This document shows positions 1-8,474 of a stretch of DNA of 64,000 bases, piece after piece (the first letter of the stretch is position 1; each line of letters starts with the position of its first letter). The translations under genes were made by a program, and so were the position numbers. The notes beneath the pieces were generated by a model, which made no database searches, had not been told where the DNA came from, and saw only the letters and a list, made by a program, of their open reading frames with translations. Source of the stretch: JBDRHL01 sp043816955 (lineage in GTDB: Bacteria > Planctomycetota > Phycisphaerae > Sedimentisphaerales > CAYZTY01); contig JBDRHL010000144.1 of the NCBI GenBank assembly GCA_043816955.1, positions 15,001 to 79,000 of the forward strand, read 5' to 3'.

Positions 1-2
1 GG

Positions 3-275
3 GTAAAGGATGAGGATATCAGCCAGGTGCTTCTGGCGGGTGCGTTTGGTAATTATATTCAGCGTAAGAGTGCGCTTCGTATAGGGCTTTTGCCGCAGAT
101 TCCGGTGGAGCGGATTAAATTTGTAGGAAATGCGGCGAGCAGCGGTGCCCAGATGGTGCTGGTGAGCAGTCAATGCCGGGCACTAGCGGGTGAGTTGTCG
201 AAGAAGATTGAGTATGTGGAGATAGGACATATGCCTGAGTTTCAGATGGCTTTTGCGGAATCGATGTTATTTTAA
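3..275 (+). CDS. C-terminal end of RACo-like corrinoid activation protein (DUF4445), partial
   Basis: Only the last 90 residues are in the window; the reading frame is open to the left edge. The fragment contains LLAGAFGNYI, then a GLLPQIP segment and KFVGNAASSGA. This matches the end of the ASKHA-like domain of RACo/DUF4445 proteins. Family knowledge: these carry an N-terminal 2Fe-2S domain and use ATP to re-reduce the cobalt of corrinoid proteins or methyltransferases. The iron-sulfur part would lie upstream and cannot be checked here. The next gene begins eight bases after the stop, so the two may be cotranscribed. Identification rests on a short segment. Confidence 0.65.
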   Translation, partial: VKDEDISQVLLAGAFGNYIQRKSALRIGLLPQIPVERIKFVGNAASSGAQMVLVSSQCRALAGELSKKIEYVEIGHMPEFQMAFAESMLF

Positions 276-282
276 GAGAGTT

Positions 283-1317
283 ATGGAGTATCTGATCCCG
301 GAGTGGTGGTTTGAGGAGCTTGCGGGGACAGGCATGTGGCTTGTTTTTGTAGCTCTTGTTTTAAGTTTTGCAATCCTGACAAAGGGCGCAGACTGGTTTG
401 TGGACGGTGCGAGCGGTCTTGCGGTCTGTTCCGGTATTCCGAAGATAATCATCGGAGCAACAATCGTGAGCATCGGGACTACGAGCAGCGAGGCAGCGGT
501 ATCGGTGATGGCGGCGTTCAGAGGACATTCAGGCCTAGCACTGGGCAACGGGATCGGGTCGGTGATTTGTAATACGGGTTTTATATTCGGGCTGTGCTGC
601 TGCGTGACGGTTCTGCCGGCGGACAGGTTCATACTGGCGAGGCAGGGATGGGTGCAGTTTGGGTCGGGTGCAGCGTTTGCAGCGTTGTGCTATGTGCTTG
701 CTGCATTGGGTGTGTTTTCAATCGGCAGAGTGGTTGGAGCGGTACTGCTTGGGGGGCTTTTGTGGTATATGGCTATGTCGGTGCGGTGGGCGCGGCAGCA
801 TAATCGACAGAACATCGCAAGCGTTTTGAATAACGTGTCGGAACGGTCGAGGAGCAAGATACTGAAGTTTTTGCTGTTATTTGCGGGCGGTCTTGGCCTG
901 GTGCTTGTCGGCAGCAAGGGGTTGATAGGTTCGGCAAATCAGATATGCCGTTACTACGGAGTGCCTGAGTCTATTATAGCAGCGACGATAGTTGCTTTCG
1001 GGACAAGTCTGCCGGAGCTGGCGACAGCGATTACCAGTATCAGGAAGGGGCATAAGGAACTGCTTTTAGGTAATATTATCGGTGCGAATATTCTGAATAT
1101 TCTTTTTGTTATCGGCGCGTCTGCGGCAGTTACGGATCTGTCGATTTCCCGTCCGTTTTATGTGATTCACCTGCCGGTGCTTGCAGTGATACTGATTCTG
1201 TTTTGTATATATGCGATGACGAGCAGGACGAGCTTTCGCCGGTGGTACGGCGTGCCGCTGCTGGTTATTTACGTGGGGTATGTTGTACTACAGTACGTTG
1301 TTCGGATAGGCTCTTAG
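283..1317 (+). CDS. CaCA-family sodium/calcium (cation/proton) exchanger, YrbG-like
   Basis: A 344-residue polytopic inner-membrane protein with the two inverted alpha-repeats of the Ca2+/cation antiporter superfamily. The second repeat has the classic GTSLPE motif followed by GNIIGANILN. The first has the altered motif GTTSSE followed by GNGIGSVICN. The glutamates that line the ion path are kept in both repeats. The start is set at ATG 283 after an AAGAGAG stretch; a TTG at 253 would overlap the upstream gene and lacks a ribosome site. The stop codon overlaps that of convergent fabF. Likely role: export of Ca2+ or a related cation in exchange for Na+ or H+. The ion is not readable from sequence. 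Confidence 0.85.
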   Translation: MEYLIPEWWFEELAGTGMWLVFVALVLSFAILTKGADWFVDGASGLAVCSGIPKIIIGATIVSIGTTSSEAAVSVMAAFRGHSGLALGNGIGSVICNTGFIFGLCCCVTVLPADRFILARQGWVQFGSGAAFAALCYVLAALGVFSIGRVVGAVLLGGLLWYMAMSVRWARQHNRQNIASVLNNVSERSRSKILKFLLLFAGGLGLVLVGSKGLIGSANQICRYYGVPESIIAATIVAFGTSLPELATAITSIRKGHKELLLGNIIGANILNILFVIGASAAVTDLSISRPFYVIHLPVLAVILILFCIYAMTSRTSFRRWYGVPLLVIYVGYVVLQYVVRIGS

Positions 1318-2558
1318 AGTTTGCCGATTATAAGGCAGGCGTTATGTCCGCCAAAGCCGAAGGAGTTGCTCATAACAGTATTGAGCTTTGCCTGTCGTGC
1401 ATATTTAGGGACAAAATCCATTTTTGAATCGCATCTTTCGTCAACATTATCGAGATTTATCGTGGGTGGTATGGTTTGCTGTTCGATTGCCTTGGCAGCA
1501 GCGATGAGCTCGACAGCACCGCTGGCTCCAAGCTGGTGGCCCAGGCAGCTTTTTGTGGAACTGACAGCAAGCTTATAGGCATATTGCTTAAAGACGGTAC
1601 TGATAGCGGAGGCCTCGGCAATATCATTAAGCTCGGTGCTTGTGCCGTGCGCGTTTATATAGTCGATGTTTTCCTCGGAGATGCCGGCGTTTTGTAGAGC
1701 AAGCTGCATGGTCCTGGCAGCCCCTTTGCCATCAGGAATAGGAGCGGTGATATGGTGGGCATCATCTGTGGCGGCATAGCCGAGGAGTTCAGCGTAGATT
1801 TTTGCGTTTCGTTTTTTTGCGTGTTGAAGCTCTTCAAGTATAAGGACGCCTGCACCTTCGGCAAGGACGAAGCCGTCCCGATCCCTATCAAAAGGCCTGG
1901 AGGCAATTTGGGGGGTATCGTTTTTAGTACTAAGTGACTTCAGTGCACAGAATGAGGCAAGCCCGACTGGTGTTACGGCAGCTTCGGAACCGCCTGTGAT
2001 CATAATGTCGGATCTGCCGGTAATGATAGAATAATAAGCTTCCCCGATAGCATGGCTTCCGGATGCGCATGCGCTGACGATGCAGATATTCGGTCCCTGC
2101 AGTCCGTACATGATTGCGATTGAGCCGCCGGCGGCGTTTCCCATAAGCTTTGGGACGCAGAAGGGTGAGACTTTGCCCGGGCCTTTTTCAAGGAGCCTGA
2201 TGTGCTGCTCTTCGATTTCCTTTATGCCTCCGATGCCAGTTCCGATAATAGCTCCCATTCTTGTCGAGTCTTCATTCGGGAAGTCGATGCCGGAATCTTT
2301 TACGGCCTGAACGGCGGAAGCAACGGCGAACTGGGTGAACCTGTCCATTCGCTTTCCATCCCGCTGAGGGATGTAATTTTCGATTTTGAAGCTTTTTACT
2401 TCTCCGCCAAATCTGACGGTAAATTCGGAGGCATCAAAGAGATCAATTGGTCCAACACCGCTTTTTCCATGAATGAGTGCGTCGAAAAGTTCGTCTGGTG
2501 ATTCACCCAAGGCGGTAACGCAACCCAGGCCGGTAATGGCGACTCGCCGTTTATCCAT
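1314..2558 (-). CDS. fabF: 3-oxoacyl-[acyl-carrier-protein] synthase II
   Basis: A 414-residue condensing enzyme of fatty-acid elongation: it decarboxylates malonyl-ACP and joins the two-carbon unit to an acyl chain held on its cysteine. The nucleophile is C164 in VSACASGSHA. The two catalytic histidines lie in INAHGTSTE and CLGHQLGASG, and the C-terminal FGFGGHN loop is present. Length is normal for KAS II. It is the last gene of the rpmF-plsX-fab cluster, 14 bases after acpP. Its TAA stop is interleaved with the TAG of the convergent exchanger. Confidence 0.97.
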   Translation of the reverse strand: MDKRRVAITGLGCVTALGESPDELFDALIHGKSGVGPIDLFDASEFTVRFGGEVKSFKIENYIPQRDGKRMDRFTQFAVASAVQAVKDSGIDFPNEDSTRMGAIIGTGIGGIKEIEEQHIRLLEKGPGKVSPFCVPKLMGNAAGGSIAIMYGLQGPNICIVSACASGSHAIGEAYYSIITGRSDIMITGGSEAAVTPVGLASFCALKSLSTKNDTPQIASRPFDRDRDGFVLAEGAGVLILEELQHAKKRNAKIYAELLGYAATDDAHHITAPIPDGKGAARTMQLALQNAGISEENIDYINAHGTSTELNDIAEASAISTVFKQYAYKLAVSSTKSCLGHQLGASGAVELIAAAKAIEQQTIPPTINLDNVDERCDSKMDFVPKYARQAKLNTVMSNSFGFGGHNACLIIGKL

Positions 2559-2572
2559 GATTGGTTAATTGC

Positions 2573-2842
2573 CTAATTTTCTTTTTTTGATTTTGCTACA
2601 TTGACAATGTAATCGATAGCGGCCCCAACGGTCTGAATTTTTTCAGCTTCTTCGTCCGGGATGCTCATGTCGAACTCATCTTCAAACTCCATAACAAGTT
2701 CGACCGTATCGAGGGAATCGGCATTTAGGTCATTGATGAACGATGTTTCCCTTGTTATTTCGGACTTGTCGACACCCATTTGCTCACTGATGATATCGAT
2801 AACCTTTGTTTCAATCTGATGCACATCTACATCTGCGCCCAC
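2573..2842 (-). CDS. acpP: acyl carrier protein
   Basis: A small acidic four-helix carrier that holds growing acyl chains on 4'-phosphopantetheine. The attachment serine is in the motif NADSLDTVE (about residue 43). I place the start at GTG 2842 because AAGGAGG stands seven bases before it, giving 89 residues. The alternative ATG further upstream would add 12 residues with no ribosome site. Its own promoter lies in the 128-base gap after fabG, which fits the family's need for much more ACP than the other Fab proteins. It is followed directly by fabF. Confidence 0.96.
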   Translation of the reverse strand: MGADVDVHQIETKVIDIISEQMGVDKSEITRETSFINDLNADSLDTVELVMEFEDEFDMSIPDEEAEKIQTVGAAIDYIVNVAKSKKEN

Positions 2843-2924
2843 TTGTGTACCTCCTTGTGAGTTAAGACATTTTATCACAGTTATTTACGTTTGTACAGTT
2901 AATCCGGTATCACATTCGAGGGGT

Positions 2925-2953
2925 ACTATACCTATGTGCCCGGAAAGTTTCAA
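2925..2953 (-). promoter_or_regulatory. sigma-70-type promoter of acpP-fabF
   Basis: On the minus strand TTGAAA (2953-2948) and TATAGT (2930-2925) are separated by exactly 17 bases. They lie in the gap between fabG and acpP, about 80 bases upstream of the acpP start. This would give acpP and fabF extra transcription within the larger operon. It is a sequence match only. Confidence 0.65.
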
Positions 2954-2970
2954 ACAATTTTTTTTGATTT

Positions 2971-3708
2971 TTACATTGCCATTCCGCCGTCAACACAGAG
3001 GACCTGGCCAGTGATATAGCCGGAATCGTCGTGAGCGAGAAAGGCAATAGCTTTGGCGACATCTTCGACGGTGCCGAATTTTCTGGCAGGAATCATCTGT
3101 TTTGCGGCATCCTTGACGGGTTCAGGCAGAACGTCAGTCATATCGGTGATAATAAAGCCCGGCGCGACGCAGTTTACGGTAATATTTTTCTTTGCGACCT
3201 CTCTAGCGAGGGATTTTGACATGCCGATGAGTGCAGCTTTGCTTGCGGCATAATTGCTCTGGCCGGCGTTTCCCATAACAGCGGCTACAGAACTTAATGA
3301 AATAATTCTACCGAACCTGTTTTTAATCATTGATCTAAGGGCGAATTTAGCGGCAAAGTAAGCGGCACGGAAATTTACATTCATAACCTTGTCGAGGTCC
3401 TGTTCGCTCATTTGCATCATAAGGCCGTCACGTGTAATTCCGGCGTTGTTTACGAGTATTGCGATTCCGCCGTGTTCCTGTGCGAGCTGGTCAATTGCCT
3501 GGCCGAGTTGTGCAGTGTCGGTAATGTCCAGACATTTCGTTATAACGGAATAGCCGGCGTTTTTAACGACAACCTGGAGCTCATCAAGGAGTTCCTGGTT
3601 AATATCAAGGCCTGCGACGATTCTTCCCTGCTGGAGCAGCTGGATTACGGTTGCGCGACCAATTCCCCTGGCAGCACCGGTTACAACAGCCAAATTTTGC
3701 TCTGACAT
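2971..3708 (-). CDS. fabG: 3-oxoacyl-[acyl-carrier-protein] reductase
   Basis: A 245-residue short-chain dehydrogenase/reductase that reduces beta-ketoacyl-ACP with NADPH. The cofactor loop is TGAARGIG near residue 10, NNAG lies at 87-90, and the catalytic serine (139/140), Y153 and K157 lie in the SLSS and SNYAASK segments. The C-terminal DITDM-type and GQVLCVDGG motifs are also typical. AAGGAG stands upstream of the ATG. It lies between fabD and acpP in a standard fab order. Confidence 0.96.
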   Translation of the reverse strand: MSEQNLAVVTGAARGIGRATVIQLLQQGRIVAGLDINQELLDELQVVVKNAGYSVITKCLDITDTAQLGQAIDQLAQEHGGIAILVNNAGITRDGLMMQMSEQDLDKVMNVNFRAAYFAAKFALRSMIKNRFGRIISLSSVAAVMGNAGQSNYAASKAALIGMSKSLAREVAKKNITVNCVAPGFIITDMTDVLPEPVKDAAKQMIPARKFGTVEDVAKAIAFLAHDDSGYITGQVLCVDGGMAM

Positions 3709-3761
3709 TGTTTTGATCTCCTTATCCGGCAGCTTAGTCTTCTCAAACGCGGCGCCGTATT

Positions 3762-4709
3762 CTATATCAACTGATCGAGAGATTGCAAATCACTTATGTT
3801 GAAGACCTTAGTTTTTCTGCTTATTTTTTTCATAAGGCCTGTGAGCACCCTGCCTGGTCCGATTTCATAAAACTGTTCGATACCGTCAGTTAGGAGTTTT
3901 TCCATACATTTCTGCCAGAAGATCGGCTGGACGAGCTGTGTGGTCAGGCCATCGGCGATCTGCTGGGGTGAGGTATAATATTGCGCATTTATGTTGGCGA
4001 TTATCCTGGTATTGGCGGGCGGGCGGATGTTGATACTGCTGATAGCCTGTGCAAGCGAGTTTGCAGCGGGCGTCATCATCGAAGTATGGAAGGCACCTGC
4101 TACCTTGAGTTTGACAGCTTTGATTGCGCCATATTTTTCGGCAAGTTCAACAGCTCTGCTACATGGTTCGAGTTCCCCTGACAGAACGATCTGGCCTGGG
4201 CAGTTGAAGTTTGCGGGCACCAACAGGTCGCCTTGTGCAGCTTCGGAGCAGAGCTGTATCGCTTTTTCTTCATCGAGTCCGAGGATTGTTACCATGGCCC
4301 CAGCAGATGCGTCTGCGGCGGCCTGCATGGCGCTGGCGCGTTTTTGGACGAGGGTCAAAGCATCGTCGAAGGTCATAACGCCAGCGGCATAAAGGGCGGT
4401 GTATTCACCGAGGCTCAGGCCTGCGGTAACAGCAGGTTTTTTTTGAAACGCGGGGGATTTTGTTTTTAGGACTTCGAGAATTGCAGCACTTGTCAGGAAG
4501 ATGGCCGGCTGGGAAATGCTGGTGGCGTTGAGCTTTTCTTCAGGGCCATGAAAGCAGATATCCGCAAGATCGTATCCAAGGATGCTGCCAGCTTTTTCGA
4601 AAAGCTGCGCGGCTTCGCGGTGGGCGTGTACAATATCCTTTGCCATGCCGACGGTCTGTGCACCCTGGCCTGGAAAGATAAAAGCAGTTTTTTCATCAGT
4701 TATAATCAT
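3762..4709 (-). CDS. fabD: malonyl-CoA:ACP transacylase
   Basis: A 315-residue enzyme that moves malonyl from CoA to ACP. Visible are the N-terminal FPGQGAQ, the nucleophile S99 in GLSLGEY, and H208 in GAFHTSMM. The start is taken as ATG 4709, just before the conserved FPGQGAQ region. The frame continues upstream into a basic stretch that overlaps fabH and has no family counterpart. The gene begins 24 bases after the fabH stop and precedes fabG. Confidence 0.95.
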   Translation of the reverse strand: MIITDEKTAFIFPGQGAQTVGMAKDIVHAHREAAQLFEKAGSILGYDLADICFHGPEEKLNATSISQPAIFLTSAAILEVLKTKSPAFQKKPAVTAGLSLGEYTALYAAGVMTFDDALTLVQKRASAMQAAADASAGAMVTILGLDEEKAIQLCSEAAQGDLLVPANFNCPGQIVLSGELEPCSRAVELAEKYGAIKAVKLKVAGAFHTSMMTPAANSLAQAISSINIRPPANTRIIANINAQYYTSPQQIADGLTTQLVQPIFWQKCMEKLLTDGIEQFYEIGPGRVLTGLMKKISRKTKVFNISDLQSLDQLI

Positions 4710-4732
4710 TTTTTGCAAGAAAATCCGGTTTG

Positions 4733-5749
4733 TCAGACTTCGACGATAGTAGCGCCCCAGGTAAGGCCTGCCCCAAAAGCGACGAGAATGACGACGTCGC
4801 CGCGGCGGATTCTGCCCTGTTTTCTGCACTCGTCAAAAGCAAGTGGTATGGAGGCGGCAGAAGTATTTCCATAATTAGTGATATTGATGAATACTTTTTC
4901 ATCTGGAAGACAGAGTCTTTTGGCGGCGGATTCAATGATCCTGGCGTTCATCTGGTGTGATACCACCATATCTATGTCATCGACGGTAAGGCCGCAGTGC
5001 TCGAGGCAGTCGGTAACAAGCTCGACAATTCTTCTGACAGCGAGCTGGTAAACTTCCCTGCCTTGTATCTGCATGTATTTTTTGTCCGGGTCATCAAGTT
5101 CGCGGTTTGCAGGATGTCGTGATCCGTAAGCCTGGCAGTTAAGAGCTTTCCAGTGCCTGCCGTCCGAGGCGAGTCTGCTGTAAATTACTCCTCTGCGGCC
5201 GTCTTCGGCTCGTTGGAGCACTGCTGCCCCTGCGGCATCGCCGAAGAGTATGCAGCTTGTCCGGTCCTGGTAATTAGTGATCTTGCTTAATGTTTCTGCA
5301 CCTATTACGAGGGCGTTTTTGTATTTTCCCGCGGCGATAAACTGATGGACAATCTCAAGTGCGTATACGAATCCACTACAGGCGGCAGCGATGTCAAAGG
5401 CAAAGGCATTTGTGGCGTGGAGATTTCTCTGGACGAAGCAGGCAGTTGAGGGGAAAACCATTTCGGGCGTGATAGTAGCCACGATGATCAGATCAAGTTC
5501 GGCGGCGCTGAGACGGGCGTCGAGGAGAGCTTTTTTGGCCGCTTCAGTAGCCAGGGTAGCGGTGGACTCATTATCAGCAGCGATATGGCGTACTTTTATG
5601 CCTGTTCTTGTAGTGATCCAGTCGTCAGATGTATCTACCATTCTGGTGAAGTCGTCATTTGTAAGGACCTTGAGAGGGGCAAAAGAGCCTGTTCCAGTGA
5701 TGATGGCACGATATGGAGCGGTATCCTCAGGGAATGGAGCCTTATTCAT
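4733..5749 (-). CDS. fabH: 3-oxoacyl-[acyl-carrier-protein] synthase III
   Basis: A 338-residue initiating condensing enzyme (acetyl-CoA plus malonyl-ACP). The Cys-His-Asn triad is visible: cysteine near residue 124 in AAACSGF, histidine in SHQMN and asparagine in NYGNTSAAS. The N-terminal DDWITTRTGI region is also characteristic. ATG 5749 is preferred over the adjacent GTG 5752 because AAAGG sits six bases before it. The start overlaps the end of plsX, suggesting translational coupling. Confidence 0.96.
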   Translation of the reverse strand: MNKAPFPEDTAPYRAIITGTGSFAPLKVLTNDDFTRMVDTSDDWITTRTGIKVRHIAADNESTATLATEAAKKALLDARLSAAELDLIIVATITPEMVFPSTACFVQRNLHATNAFAFDIAAACSGFVYALEIVHQFIAAGKYKNALVIGAETLSKITNYQDRTSCILFGDAAGAAVLQRAEDGRRGVIYSRLASDGRHWKALNCQAYGSRHPANRELDDPDKKYMQIQGREVYQLAVRRIVELVTDCLEHCGLTVDDIDMVVSHQMNARIIESAAKRLCLPDEKVFINITNYGNTSAASIPLAFDECRKQGRIRRGDVVILVAFGAGLTWGATIVEV

Positions 5750-6755
5750 CACAGGCCTTTACAGAACTATCGGACAGATGTTTACCGATATGGTCGTTAA
5801 CCTTTATAGTGTGAAACTTTCTGGCGGCAAGGATGGCGTTTTTTATAGTTCTGCTTTTGCTTGCACCATGGCAGATTAGGGCAGTTCCATTTACGCCGAG
5901 CAGGAGAGCACCGCCATATTCATGGTAGTCATATTTTTTGTATATTCTGGTCATAATGGGCTTGAACTTCATGGCGAGGCGAAGTTTTTCCTGCTGGAGC
6001 TCAAATTTAATTGCCTTGAACAATCCATCAACGAGTCCTTCGGTAAGCTTAAGCACGACATTTCCAACGAAGCCGTCACAAACGGCGACATCACAGATCC
6101 CCTTGAAGATATCTGTTCCTTCTATGTTTCCGATGAAATTGAGTTTTGTGTCCGACTTTATCATTTCGCGTGCTTTTTTTACGATTTCGTTTCCCTTGGC
6201 GTCCTCCTGCCCGATGCTCATTACCCCGATTCTTGGGTTTTCTATGCCAAGCAGGTGTCTTGAATACATCAAAGCCATAACAGCATACTGGTAAAGGTTT
6301 ATGGGTTTGCAGGCAATGTTGGCGCCGACGTCACACATTGTGACCGGTCCTTCAAAGGTGGGGAAGACAACGGCGATTCCGGGTCTGTTTACAAGGGGCA
6401 GGTTTCTCATTCTCATCTGACATGCGGCGACGCAGGCCCCTGTATTTCCAGCAGAGATAACGGCGTCGGCCTGACCTTCGGAGGCGAGTTTTGCCATGAC
6501 CGCTATTGAGCTGTGTTTTTTCTTCCGAAGGGCGTCAATGGGGGTCTCATCCATAGTGATGATTTCGGGCGCATCCACTATTCGAACGGCCCTGGGCCGA
6601 TGTTCGAGCAAGGGCAGGTGATCCTCAAGGGTCTGCTGAACTCCTATCAGAATCAACTCATCATCCGGGGAGAGTGCGTCGACGGCTTCCAGTGCTCCTG
6701 CGACTATTTCATCGGGGGCATTATCGCCACCCATTGCGTCTATTGCGATTCGCAT
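5742..6755 (-). CDS. plsX: phosphate acyltransferase PlsX
   Basis: A 337-residue enzyme converting acyl-ACP to acyl-phosphate, the donor for PlsY in phospholipid synthesis. It opens with AIDAMGGDNAPDEIV and contains VISAGNTGA, CDVGAN and a DGFVGNVVLK segment, all typical of PlsX. Length is normal. It starts two bases after the rpmF stop and overlaps the fabH start. The rpmF-plsX-fabH linkage is widespread in bacteria and ties ribosome supply to membrane synthesis. Confidence 0.96.
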   Translation of the reverse strand: MRIAIDAMGGDNAPDEIVAGALEAVDALSPDDELILIGVQQTLEDHLPLLEHRPRAVRIVDAPEIITMDETPIDALRKKKHSSIAVMAKLASEGQADAVISAGNTGACVAACQMRMRNLPLVNRPGIAVVFPTFEGPVTMCDVGANIACKPINLYQYAVMALMYSRHLLGIENPRIGVMSIGQEDAKGNEIVKKAREMIKSDTKLNFIGNIEGTDIFKGICDVAVCDGFVGNVVLKLTEGLVDGLFKAIKFELQQEKLRLAMKFKPIMTRIYKKYDYHEYGGALLLGVNGTALICHGASKSRTIKNAILAARKFHTIKVNDHIGKHLSDSSVKACDE

Positions 6756-6757
6756 TT

Positions 6758-6946
6758 TCAGCTCGTTTCCTCCTTGGCGAGCTTGAGCGTAATTTTGGGA
6801 TTAACATATCCGCAATTAGAACACGAAGCATGAGGCAATTTTGCATTGTCACACCGGGGGCAGACGGAATAGTTAACCGGTTTGAGCCGATGGTGGCTGC
6901 GGCGTGTTCTGGTTCTGCTCCTGCTGGTTTTTTTTACCGGCAACAT
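6758..6946 (-). CDS. rpmF: 50S ribosomal protein L32
   Basis: A 62-residue basic protein with the L32 pattern: an arginine-rich N-terminus with RRSHHRLK, then a zinc-ribbon CPRC followed 13 residues later by CSNCGY. It is the zinc-binding (C+) form of L32. It is the first gene of the lipid operon. A GGAG stands about ten bases before the ATG, and a near-consensus promoter lies about 50 bases upstream. Confidence 0.95.
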   Translation of the reverse strand: MLPVKKTSRSRTRTRRSHHRLKPVNYSVCPRCDNAKLPHASCSNCGYVNPKITLKLAKEETS

Positions 6947-7304
6947 AGGTAATTAACTCCACAAATGACCAAGAATCAGTAACGGAAACAGGATTAAATA
7001 GTTAATTGGGGGATGATTGTCAAGGGAAATTTGTTAAAGAGTGGGGGGTGAAATTTCGGTCAGGTGAGGGGCGTTAAGGAGGTCGGGAGAGCAGGGGGGT
7101 TTCATTAAAAGGAATAAGGCGATGGCTATTATCGAGATAGTTTTTAAGGATCAAGCCTGATGCGGAGCAACTATTTGATCTTCAGGTTTAGTTTTATGGT
7201 TGAAATATTTTTCTCAATAGGGTAAAAACAGTGATAGTGTACGGCGGTTTTGCGTGATATAATTAATTTTTTGCATAAATGCATAGATTTCTGGGTTTTA
7301 TATT
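6947..7304. other. divergent intergenic region between rpmF and the SPOR-like gene
   Basis: This 358-base region drives genes in both directions. The rpmF promoter is at its left side. On the plus strand a perfect TATAAT is at 7258-7263, about 42 bases before the next gene, but no good -35 box is present. A partly symmetric GATCAA...TTGATC pair lies around 7150-7185. I see no gene, tRNA or recognisable riboswitch here. Confidence 0.5.
6995..7023 (-). promoter_or_regulatory. sigma-70-type promoter of rpmF-plsX-fab operon
   Basis: On the minus strand a perfect TTGACA (7023-7018) and TATTTA (7000-6995) are separated by 17 bases. The predicted transcript would begin near 6988, giving a leader of about 40 bases before rpmF. 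Confidence 0.75.
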
Positions 7305-8054
7305 ATGGCTCGGGGCAGGCTGTCTCCTCTTTACGAAGCAATGAGCAAGAGTCGGCGGAAGACCGGCGGTGACAAAGGCTCAGGTCTGTTTTGGTCGAAA
7401 CAAAAAGATGGCGGGATGGTGAAAGAAAGCGGCCTGGCGGCCAGTTGGCGTAAAAGGCCGAAACTGGTGCTTTTTAACGCGGGCCGAGTGGAGTTGTCGC
7501 TGCCTTACCCAATAGCGGTAACGGTGGTTCTGGTTTTGCTTCTTGTAATCCTCGGGGTGTTTCGGCTGGGCCAGCGCAGCAGGAGGGCAGGGGGCGGCGG
7601 GTTTGATAGTGACTTAAGGTACAGCGAGGCGGCATTGGAAGAGCCAACGGCGATGCCTGCTGGTGGTGTCAGGACGGAGGGGGGCAGGGCAGCGAGCGGC
7701 AAAGCGGCTGTGGTGCTGCCTGAGATGGTTACTGCTGAGAGCAGCGGGACCGGTGAATCACAAGGGACGGGCAACAATGTGATAGTGCTGGTGGAATATG
7801 CGACGCGTGCCCAGCTTGTGCCGGTTCGGGATTACTTTGCGAGTAAGGGTATTGAGACTGAAATAATTGCGGAGGGGGGGCGATATTTTCTGGTTACAAA
7901 GAACCGTTACCAGAATCCGGATAAAGAAGGAACCGACGGATATGCGACGAAACAAAAGATAATCGAAGCCGGCAGGGGATACAAGGCACCGGAAGGCTAC
8001 GAGACATTTGCGCCTCGTCTGTTTAGTGATGCATACGGTAAAAAAGTAAAGTAG
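7305..8054 (+). CDS. single-pass membrane protein with SPOR-like C-terminal domain
   Basis: A 249-residue protein of unknown role. Residues 1-60 are basic and presumably cytoplasmic. One membrane segment spans about 68-88 (AVTVVLVLLLVILGVF). A Gly/Ala/Glu-rich linker follows. The last 100 residues look like a SPOR-type fold: a strand with VIVLVEYA, a helix QLVPVRDYFASKGI, then YFLVTKNRY. SPOR domains in general bind denuded peptidoglycan at division sites. That role is inferred here, not shown. It is followed 18 bases later by the small basic protein. Confidence 0.6.
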   Translation: MARGRLSPLYEAMSKSRRKTGGDKGSGLFWSKQKDGGMVKESGLAASWRKRPKLVLFNAGRVELSLPYPIAVTVVLVLLLVILGVFRLGQRSRRAGGGGFDSDLRYSEAALEEPTAMPAGGVRTEGGRAASGKAAVVLPEMVTAESSGTGESQGTGNNVIVLVEYATRAQLVPVRDYFASKGIETEIIAEGGRYFLVTKNRYQNPDKEGTDGYATKQKIIEAGRGYKAPEGYETFAPRLFSDAYGKKVK

Positions 8055-8072
8055 TTTTTTGGAGAGATGTTG

Positions 8073-8324
8073 ATGTCAATAGATCGTTCGTTGAAAATCA
8101 GAGGCGCTCTGCGCAGGCATCGCAATGTACTGTCGCGTGGGGAGCGTATCGAGCAGCTTAAAACGGAAGAGCGCTGGTCTGACGGCAATAGTGTTTTCGG
8201 GCTGGTTAAGGTTGCACACCGGATGTCTCATGCAGGGCGAAAGGAGAAGGCTGAGGAGGCTGCGGCTCAGGCAATTGCAGGTTCAGAACAACCTGTTGCC
8301 GGGGAAGAAAAGAAGGCTGAGTGA
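8073..8324 (+). CDS. small basic protein, TIGR04137-like (Planctomycetes/Verrucomicrobia/Chlamydiae type)
   Basis: An 83-residue protein. The N-terminal half is basic, with SLKIRGALRRHRNVLSR, RIEQLK and a SVFGLVKV segment. This pattern recalls the short basic family TIGR04137 of the PVC superphylum, thought to associate with ribosomal RNA or ribosomes. The C-terminal tail is an Ala/Glu/Lys-rich extension from about residue 55. Start 8073 is chosen because GGAGAG ends six bases before it; the ATG at 8067 directly abuts that site. Family assignment is from memory of the pattern. Confidence 0.65.
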   Translation: MSIDRSLKIRGALRRHRNVLSRGERIEQLKTEERWSDGNSVFGLVKVAHRMSHAGRKEKAEEAAAQAIAGSEQPVAGEEKKAE

Positions 8325-8474
8325 TCCGGCATTTTTCAGAATTATGTCAAGAAGCGAGATGTCGCCTTTTTGTAGCTTTTTAGAGAAGATAAAAGGGCGG
8401 CATTTTGCTTTTGATCGCAGGGCAGGGGGGTTTGGTGTGCAGAAAAAAGGAGATAAGATATTGAGAGCAGGGCA

